Notes: generated from the letters alone by a model not told the origin. Counted from the stretch's first letter, positions 42,944 to 51,543 are shown. The stretch: 64,000 bases of DNA from Paenibacillus plantarum (GCF_013141695.1 NZ_WHNY01000040.1:248001-312000); one strand, 5' to 3'. Numbers and translations are program-made.

Positions 42944-43822
42944 CTACACCTTGATATTCATTATTTTTTGAGTGAGTACATAACAAGCGCCAAGCAATAA
43001 CAAGCAGACAGTCATAATGAGAATCCCGCTCCCACGATATAGTGGAACCATATAATCAGGCGAGGAAAACGCCAATACAGCAACAATGAGGATGGGTGCA
43101 ACAACAAGTACTCTCGATTCAAAACGTTTTTGAGCGACCATGACTGAAATTTCCTGGGTTATGTCTAACTTCTCGGCAATGACCGTCGCTGTGCGTTTCA
43201 TCACCTCAACTAGATTTCCTCCCGTACGCTTACAGGTCAGAAAAACATCAGAAAAGCTGCGAATATCTTCTAAATGACTGCGATCTGCAAAATGTTTAAG
43301 CGCTGTCTCGATCGGTTCACCATTTTCGACCTTACGGCAAATCAGTCCAAACTCAACGACGATCAAACAAGCTGGATCAGGATACAGCAGCTTCAAGTCC
43401 ACCCATGCCTCTCGAAATGCTGATTCAATGGATTTCCCCACCGTCATAGAGGAAGAAAGACAGCTGAGAGCTTGCTTAAATTGTACATAGAGCATATTTT
43501 TACGTTTTTGGATTAATTGCAGCCGACGAAAGCGAGGAAACAGAAAACCCGTTGATGCTAAAGCGGCAGCGAGGATAACATTTTGGTAGAAAATATAACC
43601 GATCATGAATGCCGGTAAACCTAGCATGAGTATGGCTGCAATTCTCTCTTTGGTGGACAAGTGATACTCGTTATAATCGATGAATACAACCGGGTGGATT
43701 AGCGGTGACTTGTGTGTTGGCGGGGGCTCGCTTTCTTTACGCGGGGATTTTCGTCTTTCAAGAAATAGTAATAGAAGCCAACTCGCGCCACCCATGAAAA
43801 TGAGCAGCAACCACACACTCAT
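42944..43822 (-). CDS. TadB-type inner-membrane platform protein
   Basis: 292 aa. N-terminal helix, then a cytosolic T2SS-F domain (QFKQALSCLSSSMTVGKSIESAFREAW; DIRSFSDVFLTCKRTGGNLVEVMKRTA) and C-terminal helices. The ATG overlaps the cpaF stop (ATGA), and AGGAGGTGATG gives a strong site. It works with CpaF and TadC. Confidence 0.88.
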   Translation of the reverse strand: MSVWLLLIFMGGASWLLLLFLERRKSPRKESEPPPTHKSPLIHPVVFIDYNEYHLSTKERIAAILMLGLPAFMIGYIFYQNVILAAALASTGFLFPRFRRLQLIQKRKNMLYVQFKQALSCLSSSMTVGKSIESAFREAWVDLKLLYPDPACLIVVEFGLICRKVENGEPIETALKHFADRSHLEDIRSFSDVFLTCKRTGGNLVEVMKRTATVIAEKLDITQEISVMVAQKRFESRVLVVAPILIVAVLAFSSPDYMVPLYRGSGILIMTVCLLLLGACYVLTQKIMNIKV

Positions 43823-45078
43823 CTCACATCACCTCCTACACTGCAATTAAACCAACTAGGCAGTTGCTTACCTGCCATTTGAAGTTTGTACTGATTAGCA
43901 AGTGTCTGACCCGTATATCGGAGTGTTCCAAGAAGTTTCCCATCTGGCGACTCTCCGCTCTCCTCGAAGAGAAACAGCGGTTGCAGCTGAACTTCGCCAT
44001 CCTTCATGCCAACAACTTGATGAATCTCTGTCACTTTGCGTGATCGATCCCTCATTCGGGAAATATGTACAATGACATCAAGTGCTGAGGCGATCTGCTT
44101 ACGTATGACTTCAATGGGGAGTGGAGCCGCACCAAGTACCATCGTCTCCAGTCTACTGAGCATATCCTGCGAGGTGTTCGCATGCCCGGTACTTAAGCTA
44201 CCATCATGCCCAGTATTCATTGCAGCAAGCATATCTAAAGCTTCAGCTCCACGTACTTCACCTACAATAATGCGATTAGGACGCATCCGCAGAGAAGATC
44301 GAATTAATTCTCGCATCGTGATCGCTCCCTTCCCTTCCGTATTCGCATTTCTCGTTTCCAATCGAACTAAATTAGGTACAGTTTGGATCTGTAGTTCAGC
44401 TGAGTCTTCGATTGTAATTACTCGTTCATGCTCAGGAATCCAAGCACTCAAAGCATTGAGAAACGTTGTTTTACCAGACCCTGTTCCACCGCCAACGAAT
44501 ATATTAAACCCCGATTCAACCATGATCCGAAGCATCTCCGCCGCTTCACCAGAAATACTTTCCATACGAATCAAATCCGACATATCCAATGGCTTTGCAG
44601 GAAACTTTCGGATCGTTAAGGTTGGACCACTAAGCGAGGCTGGTGGAAGCACGATATTTACGCGCGAACCGTCTTTTAACCTTGCATCCACAATTGGAGT
44701 GGCTTGATTAACAATCCGATTCACCTTGGAAACAATCATTTGGATTAAGTCTTCAAGTTTCTCTGAGCTTTCTAGCTCATATGGGTAACGTTCAACTGCC
44801 CCCATCCGTTCGAAGAAAATACAGCTATGACCATTAACCATGATCTCTGTCACCGTTGGATCGTCGATTAACGGTTGGAGAATATCTAACCCCCTAAAGC
44901 TATCGAAAATACGCTTAACACCGACGTGCATATCACTTGAAGTCCAGCTATGCGCACTTGCAGCGCGAAAAATGGTTTCTTCGATGTGCCCCAATAACTG
45001 TGCATCACTAACCTCATGTGTGAGATCGAGATTTTCTTTAATCTCCTGCTTTAATTCGTTAAACAGCGCTTGATTCAA
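43819..45078 (-). CDS. CpaF/TadA-type secretion ATPase
   Basis: 419 aa if it starts at TTG 45078 (AAGGAG upstream, 20-bp overlap with the TadZ-like gene). An ATG at 45144 (AGGTG before it) would add 22 residues but overlap by 86 bp. Hexameric T2SS-E/VirB11-type ATPase: DPTVTEIMVNG, SRVNIVLPPASLSGPTLTIRKF, Walker A GGGTGSGKTTFLNAL, VITIEDSAELQ, LRMRPNRIIVGEVRGAEALDM and STGHANTS. It powers pilus assembly. Confidence 0.92.
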   Translation of the reverse strand: MNQALFNELKQEIKENLDLTHEVSDAQLLGHIEETIFRAASAHSWTSSDMHVGVKRIFDSFRGLDILQPLIDDPTVTEIMVNGHSCIFFERMGAVERYPYELESSEKLEDLIQMIVSKVNRIVNQATPIVDARLKDGSRVNIVLPPASLSGPTLTIRKFPAKPLDMSDLIRMESISGEAAEMLRIMVESGFNIFVGGGTGSGKTTFLNALSAWIPEHERVITIEDSAELQIQTVPNLVRLETRNANTEGKGAITMRELIRSSLRMRPNRIIVGEVRGAEALDMLAAMNTGHDGSLSTGHANTSQDMLSRLETMVLGAAPLPIEVIRKQIASALDVIVHISRMRDRSRKVTEIHQVVGMKDGEVQLQPLFLFEESGESPDGKLLGTLRYTGQTLANQYKLQMAGKQLPSWFNCSVGGDVR

Positions 45079-46189
45079 GATAAGAATGCGCTCCTTCCTT
45101 AGAATTTCTCTCAGTCTCATTGCATACAGCTTGCAACATGACATACACCTGTTCGGAAAATATATCCGATTGCCAGACTTGTTCTGCCGAACTCATCACC
45201 TTCCAATCTGGAATATAGGGAAGTTTGAATGTTACTTCTTTACCTAAGAAATTGAATGCATTGGTTTGTGTCCCTCTAAAGCTCGTCATGACAAAATGGA
45301 TTTGAGGATATGCACACATTTGTTTTAATAGTGTTTTGGTTCGGAAAGCATCCTTCCAATCATCTCGAATTAGCCAAATGATCACATCGCTGAGCTCTAA
45401 ACTCTTGACGATTCTCGGATGAACAGACGTTTCAAGATCCACGATAAGGGTATCGTAGACGGACAGGCCAACTATGGAAGCTAAGAGCTTCTTCACTTGC
45501 TCACCACTCATTTCTTGCATCTCGCGAATTTGCTCAAGTGGTGTTAAATAATCAAACCTTCGAGTGGCATCATGTGATTTCAAAAGAGCCAACTTAGCTC
45601 TGATCGACTCTGAAGAATCTTTCAAATAATAAAGGAGCTGTGATAATCGCCCCGATTCTCCCTGCAACCACTGAGAAGCAACACTAATAGACTCCAAGCT
45701 GAGATACAAAACACGTTCCCCACGAAATGCCAACTGTTTCGCCATATGAACAGCTGTAATCGATTTTCCTGCATTGCCACTGCTGCTATACACAGATATC
45801 ACACGTGTGCGATTAACTTGTGTTCGACCAGAACCGGACGGGGATCTGTCCGTGTATATGGCATGAATGTGTGAGATCAAATCGTGAAGTGGTTGAAAGC
45901 GGAATAAGAAAGGATGGACAGTTTCTGGCGGATCGGAATTTCTAATATGTTGACTCAAAAAAATTTTACTTAATGACGTACGATGATGCTGCAATAACGG
46001 ATAAAAAGCATCAGATATTAATAGCACTCCACTAAGGTTAGGTTCCTCTAACACCTGCAGTAGGAGCTCAACTTGCGAAAAAAGCTTTACTTGCATACGT
46101 TCAGCGAACTCCGTCGCTCGGATGAATATGGCTAACCGTTCGGCATAAATCATGTCGTCATCTAAGACAAACAATTGAAGCTTCTTCAT
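45059..46189 (-). CDS. TadZ/CpaE-like localisation ATPase
   Basis: 376 aa from the ATG at 46189. The N-terminal 120 residues look receiver-like (FVLDDDMIYAERLAIFIRA; GVLLISDAFYPLL), as in CpaE/TadZ, but I cannot confirm a phosphoacceptor. A ParA/MinD-type domain then begins ISVYSSSGNAGKSITAVHMAKQL: the P-loop keeps GK-S but not the signature lysine of KGGxGK. VLYLSLE and TLIVDLETSV follow. In other Tad systems this protein places the machine at a cell position. Confidence 0.82.
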   Translation of the reverse strand: MKKLQLFVLDDDMIYAERLAIFIRATEFAERMQVKLFSQVELLLQVLEEPNLSGVLLISDAFYPLLQHHRTSLSKIFLSQHIRNSDPPETVHPFLFRFQPLHDLISHIHAIYTDRSPSGSGRTQVNRTRVISVYSSSGNAGKSITAVHMAKQLAFRGERVLYLSLESISVASQWLQGESGRLSQLLYYLKDSSESIRAKLALLKSHDATRRFDYLTPLEQIREMQEMSGEQVKKLLASIVGLSVYDTLIVDLETSVHPRIVKSLELSDVIIWLIRDDWKDAFRTKTLLKQMCAYPQIHFVMTSFRGTQTNAFNFLGKEVTFKLPYIPDWKVMSSAEQVWQSDIFSEQVYVMLQAVCNETERNSKEGAHSYLESSAV

Positions 46190-46216
46190 TGCAGCACCCA
46201 CTCTCACAAACTTTCA

Positions 46217-46312
46217 CTATCCAGCAAATTTCGCGTACATACCATTGCCAATGAGTACACAACCCATAACAGCGAGCACGATGGCTATTCGCGTTATCGT
46301 TTCCGCCCTCAT
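46217..46312 (-). CDS. 31-aa membrane peptide opening the Tad operon
   Basis: ATG 46312 to TAG 46217 with a very strong AGGAGGGGAAGT ribosome site immediately upstream. The peptide starts MRAETITRIAIVLAVMGCV and is one hydrophobic helix with an N-terminal charged patch and a short GNGMYAKFAG tail. It is too short for default gene callers. The stop lies 27 bp before the TadZ-like start, so it is best read as the first gene of the pilus operon or a leader peptide. Confidence 0.62.
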   Translation of the reverse strand: MRAETITRIAIVLAVMGCVLIGNGMYAKFAG

Positions 46313-46348
46313 ACTTCCCCTCCTATCTGCTCCGGAAAAACAAAAAAA

Positions 46349-46395
46349 AGCACGCGCTGACTATAGAGATTATTCCTCTACGATCAGCGGTGCTT
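46349..46395 (-). terminator. Terminator between thioesterase gene and Tad operon
   Basis: AAGCAC-G-CGCTGA (46349-46361 region) pairs with TCAGCG-GTGCTT ending at 46395. On the minus strand the stem is followed by TTTTTTTTGTTTTT. It ends the thioesterase transcript just 37 bp before the 31-aa gene, leaving little room for a separate pilus promoter. Confidence 0.85.
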
Positions 46396-46454
46396 CCGCT
46401 TGTCCGACTTTCAATTACCCAAATTGTACCACATTCTCCTAATAAATCAATCCC

Positions 46455-46967
46455 TTATTCCCAAGGATATTTCATCGTGAAGAAACTAGCGAGCTTCTTA
46501 CTTTCCACACGGCGGATACGTCTCATCTCAGCGCGGTGTGGAGCGGATTCGTGGAGCTTCTTCTCTTCTTCCGTTTCGGGAATGACATCTGGCACTTCCA
46601 CGGGCACCTTATTTTCATCTAAAGCGACAAAAGTTAGGAAAGAGGTAGCTGCAATTTTTCTCTCCCCAGACTTCAGATCTTCGGTAACGACCTTAACGAA
46701 TACCTCCATCGAGCTTTTGCCAGTCCAGGTCACGAAAGACTCTAAACAAACAGAGTCCGAAGTATGAATCGGTGACAAAAAGTCAACAGAATCCGTTGAT
46801 GCCGTCACAACTGACCTCCGACAATGCTTATGAGCTGCTATGGAAGCAATGTCATCGATATAAGACATCAATTTTCCGCCAAAAAGCGTATTATGGTTGT
46901 TTACATCAGTCGGAAAAATACGTGATGTTTTGAAACATCTAGATTCTCTGGAAAATCGTTGCTCCAT
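46455..46967 (-). CDS. Acyl-CoA thioesterase (YkhA-like), second copy
   Basis: 170 aa, hotdog fold, with the same blocks as the protein at 18455-18928: NTLFGGKLMSYIDDIASIAAHKHC, TASTDSVDFLSPIHTSDSV, SSMEVFVKVVTEDLKSGERK. AGAGGGGG precedes the ATG. It sits between the pilus operon and tspO, apparently an unrelated passenger with its own terminator. Confidence 0.88.
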   Translation of the reverse strand: MEQRFSRESRCFKTSRIFPTDVNNHNTLFGGKLMSYIDDIASIAAHKHCRRSVVTASTDSVDFLSPIHTSDSVCLESFVTWTGKSSMEVFVKVVTEDLKSGERKIAATSFLTFVALDENKVPVEVPDVIPETEEEKKLHESAPHRAEMRRIRRVESKKLASFFTMKYPWE

Positions 46968-47100
46968 GTCTGTTTCCCCCTCTTTATCTCATGCAAAATA
47001 TGACTCATCATATCATACTTTTGGCTGGATTTGGTTATAACTTATCCCAAACGTGTAATATAGTAATACAAGCTCACTCATAAATAGGAGGTGTTTGCAT

Positions 47101-47583
47101 ATGTTTACGTTTATCACTGTGTTCTTGATTACCTATGCACTATTTTCGATTTCAGGCGTATTGTTCCCAACAGATCTGACCTACTATGCCACTCTGAAAA
47201 AACCAAGCTGGAATCCACCAGCTAAGTTATTCGGAATTGTTTGGGCGATCTTATATGCATTAATTTCTGCATCTGTCGCTATTGTTTACACGAAAACCGA
47301 TGGCTTTCAAGAAGCGGGGGGCAGCTATGTTTTGATATTATTAGTAAATTACGTGGCTAACCAAGCCTTTACCTTTTTTGAATTCAAATTAAAAAACTTA
47401 CGTCTTGCTTTCCTTGACTCTGCTATTGTGGCTATCACTACGTTTTTATTAATATACGCAACAATTCCTTATTCCAAGCTAGCTGCTTGGTTATTGGTTC
47501 CTTATTTACTATGGTCTTGTTTCGCTACCCTACTAGCTTGGACAATTTATCAGTTAAATAAAAACACTAACCGCGCTTATTGA
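47101..47583 (+). CDS. tspO: TspO/MBR family membrane protein
   Basis: 160 aa from the ATG at 47101 after AGGAGGTG. Five helices and the tryptophan-rich family signature KKPSWNPPAKLFGIVWAILYALIS, then NYVANQAFTFFEFKLKNLRLAFLDS. TspO binds porphyrins and related ligands; the bacterial role is in stress and tetrapyrrole handling. It is the only rightward gene in this part. Its end overlaps the kinase gene tail by 17 bp. Confidence 0.9.
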   Translation: MFTFITVFLITYALFSISGVLFPTDLTYYATLKKPSWNPPAKLFGIVWAILYALISASVAIVYTKTDGFQEAGGSYVLILLVNYVANQAFTFFEFKLKNLRLAFLDSAIVAITTFLLIYATIPYSKLAAWLLVPYLLWSCFATLLAWTIYQLNKNTNRAY

Positions 47584-49210
47584 ATCGGGAAAATATCGAT
47601 TTTTTGGGTTGTAGAGCGAATTGATTGAGGCTTTCGTCCGTGAGAATCTCGCTGAGGAATGGTTTCAATGCTTCGTAAAAAATGTCCAAATATTGCGGCT
47701 GATCTTGAATACAATCACCTTTCCACACAGCTTGCACGACTTCGGATCTTGCAATTATGGGCAAGGTACACAGTGGTTTAGATGGAAAAGAGTCCTGCCA
47801 CTCCATTCGATAATGCGAAGGCAAAGCACCATTCGCGATGTAATGCACCTTCTTCCCTCGCTGCTGGTAGGATGTGAATTGCGCTATTCGCTGGCGCGAA
47901 CGTGGGCGATCACATTTGCCAGGCAAACTATCTACAATAACGATTATTTCATCTGCACTATAACAAAGTTCCTGTACAGCAGGATGCTCCCACTCAGTCG
48001 ATACATCCCATAGGATGATCGGCTTTTTGAGCATGTGTAGAAGCTTGAATGCATGAGAGGCCTGCCAATTACCTTGAAAACCATCAGGATTAATGGGTGC
48101 CCAAGTGGTAAAACCGTTGATCCATGGTGTAGTGAAAGTAGAAGATGGGTCACATATGTGATCAGAGGGAAACATATAGGGGCTTGGTGCATGGCGATCT
48201 CCATACAATAACATATATAAATCAGGTTCAATCGTCGGCTGTTCAACAAGCGCGTTGGGGATTTGGAGAGCATGCATTAATCTGGCTAGTGTAATAGCTG
48301 TGAAAGTAGCACCGACACCTGCAAATAATCCACCAATGACAATTAATTTATCGGATGTATTTGATTGTTGTGAAGCAACTTTCAGCCCAGATTCGATAAC
48401 AAGTTGATCGGTTTCAGGGGATAAGGAACGAAGTCTTAGCTTCACTTCCATGGCGGTTTGACAGCGGTTCTGAGGTTGATCTTGCAGGAGAAAATGAATC
48501 GTTTTGCGCAAGGTTTCAGGGATCTCATCATGCCGTAGTTCCAGAGGCTTGGCCTTGCTATATACATAGTGACCGCCTGACAACAAATAATATAACATAG
48601 AACCAAGTGTATAAAGATCTGTTCGGGCGTCTGTTTGCAGACCTAGATATTGTTCCGGAGCAGCGAACCCGATCGTTCCCATCTGCATAGTATCGGAAGT
48701 TTGTCCTTGTTTAAATTGCCTAGCTACGCCAAAATCAATTAATCGGACTTGATTATGTTGGTTAATCATGACGTTGGACGGCTTTAGATCGCGGTATATG
48801 ATGGGTCGGGGCTGAAGTGTGTGTAAGTAGTGGAAAATATCAAGTAACTGAAAAGCAATTTGAACGATTAACTTAATTGGTAGTTCACGTTGACTTTTTT
48901 CGAATAAATCCTGTAGTGTTGGACCCTCGATATAGTCCATGACCAGATATCCATATCCACCCTCGGTAATAAAATAATCCACTAACTGTGGGAGCTGTGC
49001 ATGCCCTAGCTTGGCGAGCATTTCTGCTTCTTCCAAGAAAGCAGTCTCATCGGAACCTACGCACTCAACCTCTTTCACTGCCCAGCGCTTGCCCTTTAAT
49101 TTCTTATCCCTAGCGAGATATACCTGGCTCATGCCGCCTTGTCCAAGCATGGACACGAGTTCGTATCTCCCTCCTACAATTGACCCTTGCCACTGTGGTC
49201 TAGGCTTCAC
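47567..49210 (-). CDS. Ser/Thr protein kinase fused to a TadZ/CpaE-like domain with a lysine-less P-loop
   Basis: 547 aa from a GTG at 49210 (GAGGGGG upstream, rather long spacing). Kinase domain about residues 15-265: glycine loop LGQGGMSQVY, VAIK-type Lys46 in WAVKEV, catalytic loop YRDLKPSN (Asp141; Tyr replaces the usual His), IDFG (Asp159) and GFAAPEQY. All key catalytic residues are kept. From residue 289 a second domain resembles ParA/MinD/CpaE: IGGLFAGVGATFTAITLARLM, followed by LVEQPTIEPDLYMLLYGD and IILWDVST. The P-loop lysines are missing (Ala301 in the GKS/T position), as in degenerate CpaE-type ATPases. No membrane helix or PASTA repeats, so it is not PrkC. Its location near the pilus operon suggests it regulates that system; this is inference. 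Confidence 0.85.
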   Translation of the reverse strand: MKPRPQWQGSIVGGRYELVSMLGQGGMSQVYLARDKKLKGKRWAVKEVECVGSDETAFLEEAEMLAKLGHAQLPQLVDYFITEGGYGYLVMDYIEGPTLQDLFEKSQRELPIKLIVQIAFQLLDIFHYLHTLQPRPIIYRDLKPSNVMINQHNQVRLIDFGVARQFKQGQTSDTMQMGTIGFAAPEQYLGLQTDARTDLYTLGSMLYYLLSGGHYVYSKAKPLELRHDEIPETLRKTIHFLLQDQPQNRCQTAMEVKLRLRSLSPETDQLVIESGLKVASQQSNTSDKLIVIGGLFAGVGATFTAITLARLMHALQIPNALVEQPTIEPDLYMLLYGDRHAPSPYMFPSDHICDPSSTFTTPWINGFTTWAPINPDGFQGNWQASHAFKLLHMLKKPIILWDVSTEWEHPAVQELCYSADEIIVIVDSLPGKCDRPRSRQRIAQFTSYQQRGKKVHYIANGALPSHYRMEWQDSFPSKPLCTLPIIARSEVVQAVWKGDCIQDQPQYLDIFYEALKPFLSEILTDESLNQFALQPKKSIFSRFNKRG

Positions 49211-49298
49211 AATTAGTAAAAACCCCCTCTTATATCCAAGCCATATTGCTCTTGATTATAAGGGAGGGCTATTGGAAAATCTAGCTATTTTTCCGTTT

Positions 49299-50336
49299 TT
49301 ATATTTTTTGCAAATAAAGTGTCAATTCTTCCCGATTATGAAACAACTGCTTCGCCTTCAAGAGAAAAAGGGAGTCTTCGAAAATACGCAGAATATCACG
49401 AACCGTTTGGAACGGTTTTTTATGCATAAGCTTCACGGTAATGATAGCTGTCCCGCCACTTTGCAGAGAGAAAAGCAAATCCGACACAAGATGTCCCATC
49501 TGCCGCGGATCCCAGCTCATATCACAGACTAGTAAATCAAACTCATTCTCACGCAGCTTCACATCATTCGCATTTTTCTTCAGGAACGTCAGCAATGGAT
49601 TGCCTAGTAGACGCGGGTTCATCGCAGCCGGGTCAATCGCTGTAACTTTCAAACCGCGCTCTAGCAGCAAAGACGTCCATCCGCCAGGTGCAGCTCCAAT
49701 ATCAATCGCTTTACGAGCGATACTGAAATCAATCCCGAACCGTTGCTCAGCTTCCAAAAGCTTAAATTTGGCACGTGAAATTTGATCCTCTTCTTTCATG
49801 AAACGGATAGCACCACCTGACCAATCTGATAAGTTATCACTTGGTTTTGAAATACCGATATAGACCTTTTTGGCGCTTATGTACACCGAAATAATATGAT
49901 CTGCATAACGAACAACAGGTTCACCACCACATTCAGCAGTGAGGATTTCATCTATGGCTGCCTTAATAGCAAAAGGTGCATAAGGAACATCTGCCCGCTC
50001 TTCCTTCCGAATTTGCGTGGCAATTTTCTCTCCGTAACCAAATAAACCAGTGGCATACGCTTCACGAAGCCAAGTTGTCAAATGTGCAATGTCAGCATCC
50101 GTACGGCTAAGCTCCCATTCTTGATGAACAGGTTGAACATGCCGTAGAAAGATGGGTTCATTCTCTTGCAATGTAGAAATGACATCTGCAGTATCTTCAG
50201 GCACCTGAAAATAGAACACTTCTGTCGGTACCAGTAAGGTAAATTTGGTGAGTGGAAATAACTTCCGAAGTTCGTCTTGCGCATATTGTGCGAACCCATG
50301 ATTCGAGGTTCCAATATAGGTCGTTAATTGTGTCAT
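49299..50336 (-). CDS. RlmM-like SAM-dependent rRNA 2'-O-methyltransferase
   Basis: 345 aa (AAGGATG before the ATG). The C-terminal half is an FtsJ-type Rossmann domain: AIDIGAAPGGWTSLLLERGLKVTAIDP (SAM site), LLVCDMSWDPRQM, ITVKLMHKKP and REELTLYLQKI, which supply the Asp, Lys and Glu of the catalytic K-D-K-E set. The N-terminal part (EPIFLRHVQPVHQEWEL) may be a THUMP-like RNA-binding domain as in RlmM, which methylates a cytidine of 23S rRNA. The actual target here is unproven. Confidence 0.83.
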   Translation of the reverse strand: MTQLTTYIGTSNHGFAQYAQDELRKLFPLTKFTLLVPTEVFYFQVPEDTADVISTLQENEPIFLRHVQPVHQEWELSRTDADIAHLTTWLREAYATGLFGYGEKIATQIRKEERADVPYAPFAIKAAIDEILTAECGGEPVVRYADHIISVYISAKKVYIGISKPSDNLSDWSGGAIRFMKEEDQISRAKFKLLEAEQRFGIDFSIARKAIDIGAAPGGWTSLLLERGLKVTAIDPAAMNPRLLGNPLLTFLKKNANDVKLRENEFDLLVCDMSWDPRQMGHLVSDLLFSLQSGGTAIITVKLMHKKPFQTVRDILRIFEDSLFLLKAKQLFHNREELTLYLQKI

Positions 50337-50391
50337 AGCCGCATCCTTTTAGTAATCTACATTCTTTTTTAGGCTAACTTACTAAATAAGC

Positions 50392-51165
50392 CTATTTGTC
50401 CGCAATAACCTTGATCCATGGGCGATCTTGGAACCATTCCAAGGCAACATGAATTCCGAAAGCCTTATGAATATTCTCAGGTGTCAATACATCTTCCTTG
50501 CGTCCAGAGGCAATCAGTTCACCTTGCTCAATTATCGCAACATGCGTAAATAAAGGCATGATTTCTTCGATATGGTGGGTGACATATACAACCGTTACAT
50601 CCTGTTTACTAAGCTCGTTTACGTCAGATAAGAACCGCTCGCGCTCAAACAAATCCAAGCCCGCAGCAGGCTCATCCATAACGAGGATCGCTGGCTTACT
50701 CATCAAGGATCGTGCAAGCATAACCTTCTTACGTTCCCCTTGTGAAAGGCTTCCCAGAGGCTGATCAGCCAGATGTGGAATGCGTACACGAGTAAGCATT
50801 TCCATTGCTCGGTCTTTCACTTCCTGTGGAATTTCTTGATAAAACCTCAGATAAGCGTACTCACCAGTTGCAACGACTTCAAGGACTGGATCAATTAAGC
50901 TTAATTTTTCGAAAAGAGATTGCGATATATAACCGATCTTCTTACGAACTTCCCGTACATCACATTGACCGTAGCGGTTTCCGAGCACATCGACTGTGCC
51001 ACGGCTTGGAAATTCATAGCCATTCATCATTTCAAGCAGCGTTGTTTTGCCAGAGCCATTTCGGCCCAGCAATACCCAGTGTTCACCGGATTCGATATGT
51101 ACATTCACATCGTTTAAAATATGGCGTTCTCCACGTATAAAATGAATACCGGATAAATGGATCAT
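50392..51165 (-). CDS. Single-domain ABC ATPase (YlmA-like)
   Basis: 257 aa from the ATG at 51165 (AAAGGAA upstream). Walker A LGRNGSGKTTLLEMM, Q-loop ISQSLF, signature SLSQGERKKVMLARSL, Walker B ILVMDEPAAGLD and switch VYVTHHIEEI. No permease or binding-protein gene is adjacent, so it may work alone or with a partner elsewhere. It resembles B. subtilis YlmA. It lies 26 bp downstream of the receiver-like protein gene. Confidence 0.88.
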   Translation of the reverse strand: MIHLSGIHFIRGERHILNDVNVHIESGEHWVLLGRNGSGKTTLLEMMNGYEFPSRGTVDVLGNRYGQCDVREVRKKIGYISQSLFEKLSLIDPVLEVVATGEYAYLRFYQEIPQEVKDRAMEMLTRVRIPHLADQPLGSLSQGERKKVMLARSLMSKPAILVMDEPAAGLDLFERERFLSDVNELSKQDVTVVYVTHHIEEIMPLFTHVAIIEQGELIASGRKEDVLTPENIHKAFGIHVALEWFQDRPWIKVIADK

Positions 51166-51191
51166 AAGTTCGTTTCCTTTCACATTACGGT

Positions 51192-51539
51192 TTACTTGGA
51201 TAGTTTTTTTTGTGCTACCTTCATCAATACTTCATCAGGCATACGATGCGCGTAAAGCCTCATTCCAACTGGCTTGACAGCATCAAGCATCTGATACATC
51301 TGTGTGCATGCGGAAGGGCTAGAGGTATGAATATAAATCGTTTTTGGAAATTTACGCTGCTGGGTCAACCAAATGACAACATCCATGCCCGTTTGCTTCG
51401 ACATCCAACCCAAATCATGATCCAGAGATAAGATGTCTACTTCACATTCCTGAAGCAATGCAATACATTCTTGCGCATCTTTGGCCAAAACAAATCCTTG
51501 GGGACAAGGACGCGAATCATCTAAGTATACATGAATCAT
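51192..51539 (-). CDS. Cyclic-phosphate-processing receiver-domain protein (cREC)
   Basis: 115 aa, a stand-alone receiver-like fold without an output domain. Motifs: MIHVYLDDSRPCPQGF at the N-terminus, LSLDHDLGWM near residue 38-47, and IYIHTSSPSACTQMYQML; the conserved Asp pairs and His-x-Ser are those of the cREC family predicted to act on cyclic phosphates of nucleotides or RNA ends. It is four bases after the endonuclease IV gene, in a run of nucleic-acid repair genes. Confidence 0.82.
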   Translation of the reverse strand: MIHVYLDDSRPCPQGFVLAKDAQECIALLQECEVDILSLDHDLGWMSKQTGMDVVIWLTQQRKFPKTIYIHTSSPSACTQMYQMLDAVKPVGMRLYAHRMPDEVLMKVAQKKLSK

Positions 51540-51543
51540 CCTC

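Noticed and set aside
35886..46312. Type VII (Ess/Yuk) secretion locus, because of an EssB-like N-terminus
   Set aside because: No WXG100 proteins, no FtsK/SpoIIIE-type EssC; the core genes are CpaF, TadB, TadC and an A24 peptidase, which define a Tad-type pilus.
35886..46312. Com-type competence pilus
   Set aside because: The ATPase and platform split (TadB plus TadC), Flp1-type pilin and TadE-like proteins differ from ComGA-GG; no ComGC-like pilin is present.
47567..49210. PrkC/StkP-type cell-wall-sensing kinase
   Set aside because: There is no transmembrane helix and no PASTA repeats; the C-terminal half is a P-loop-like domain instead.
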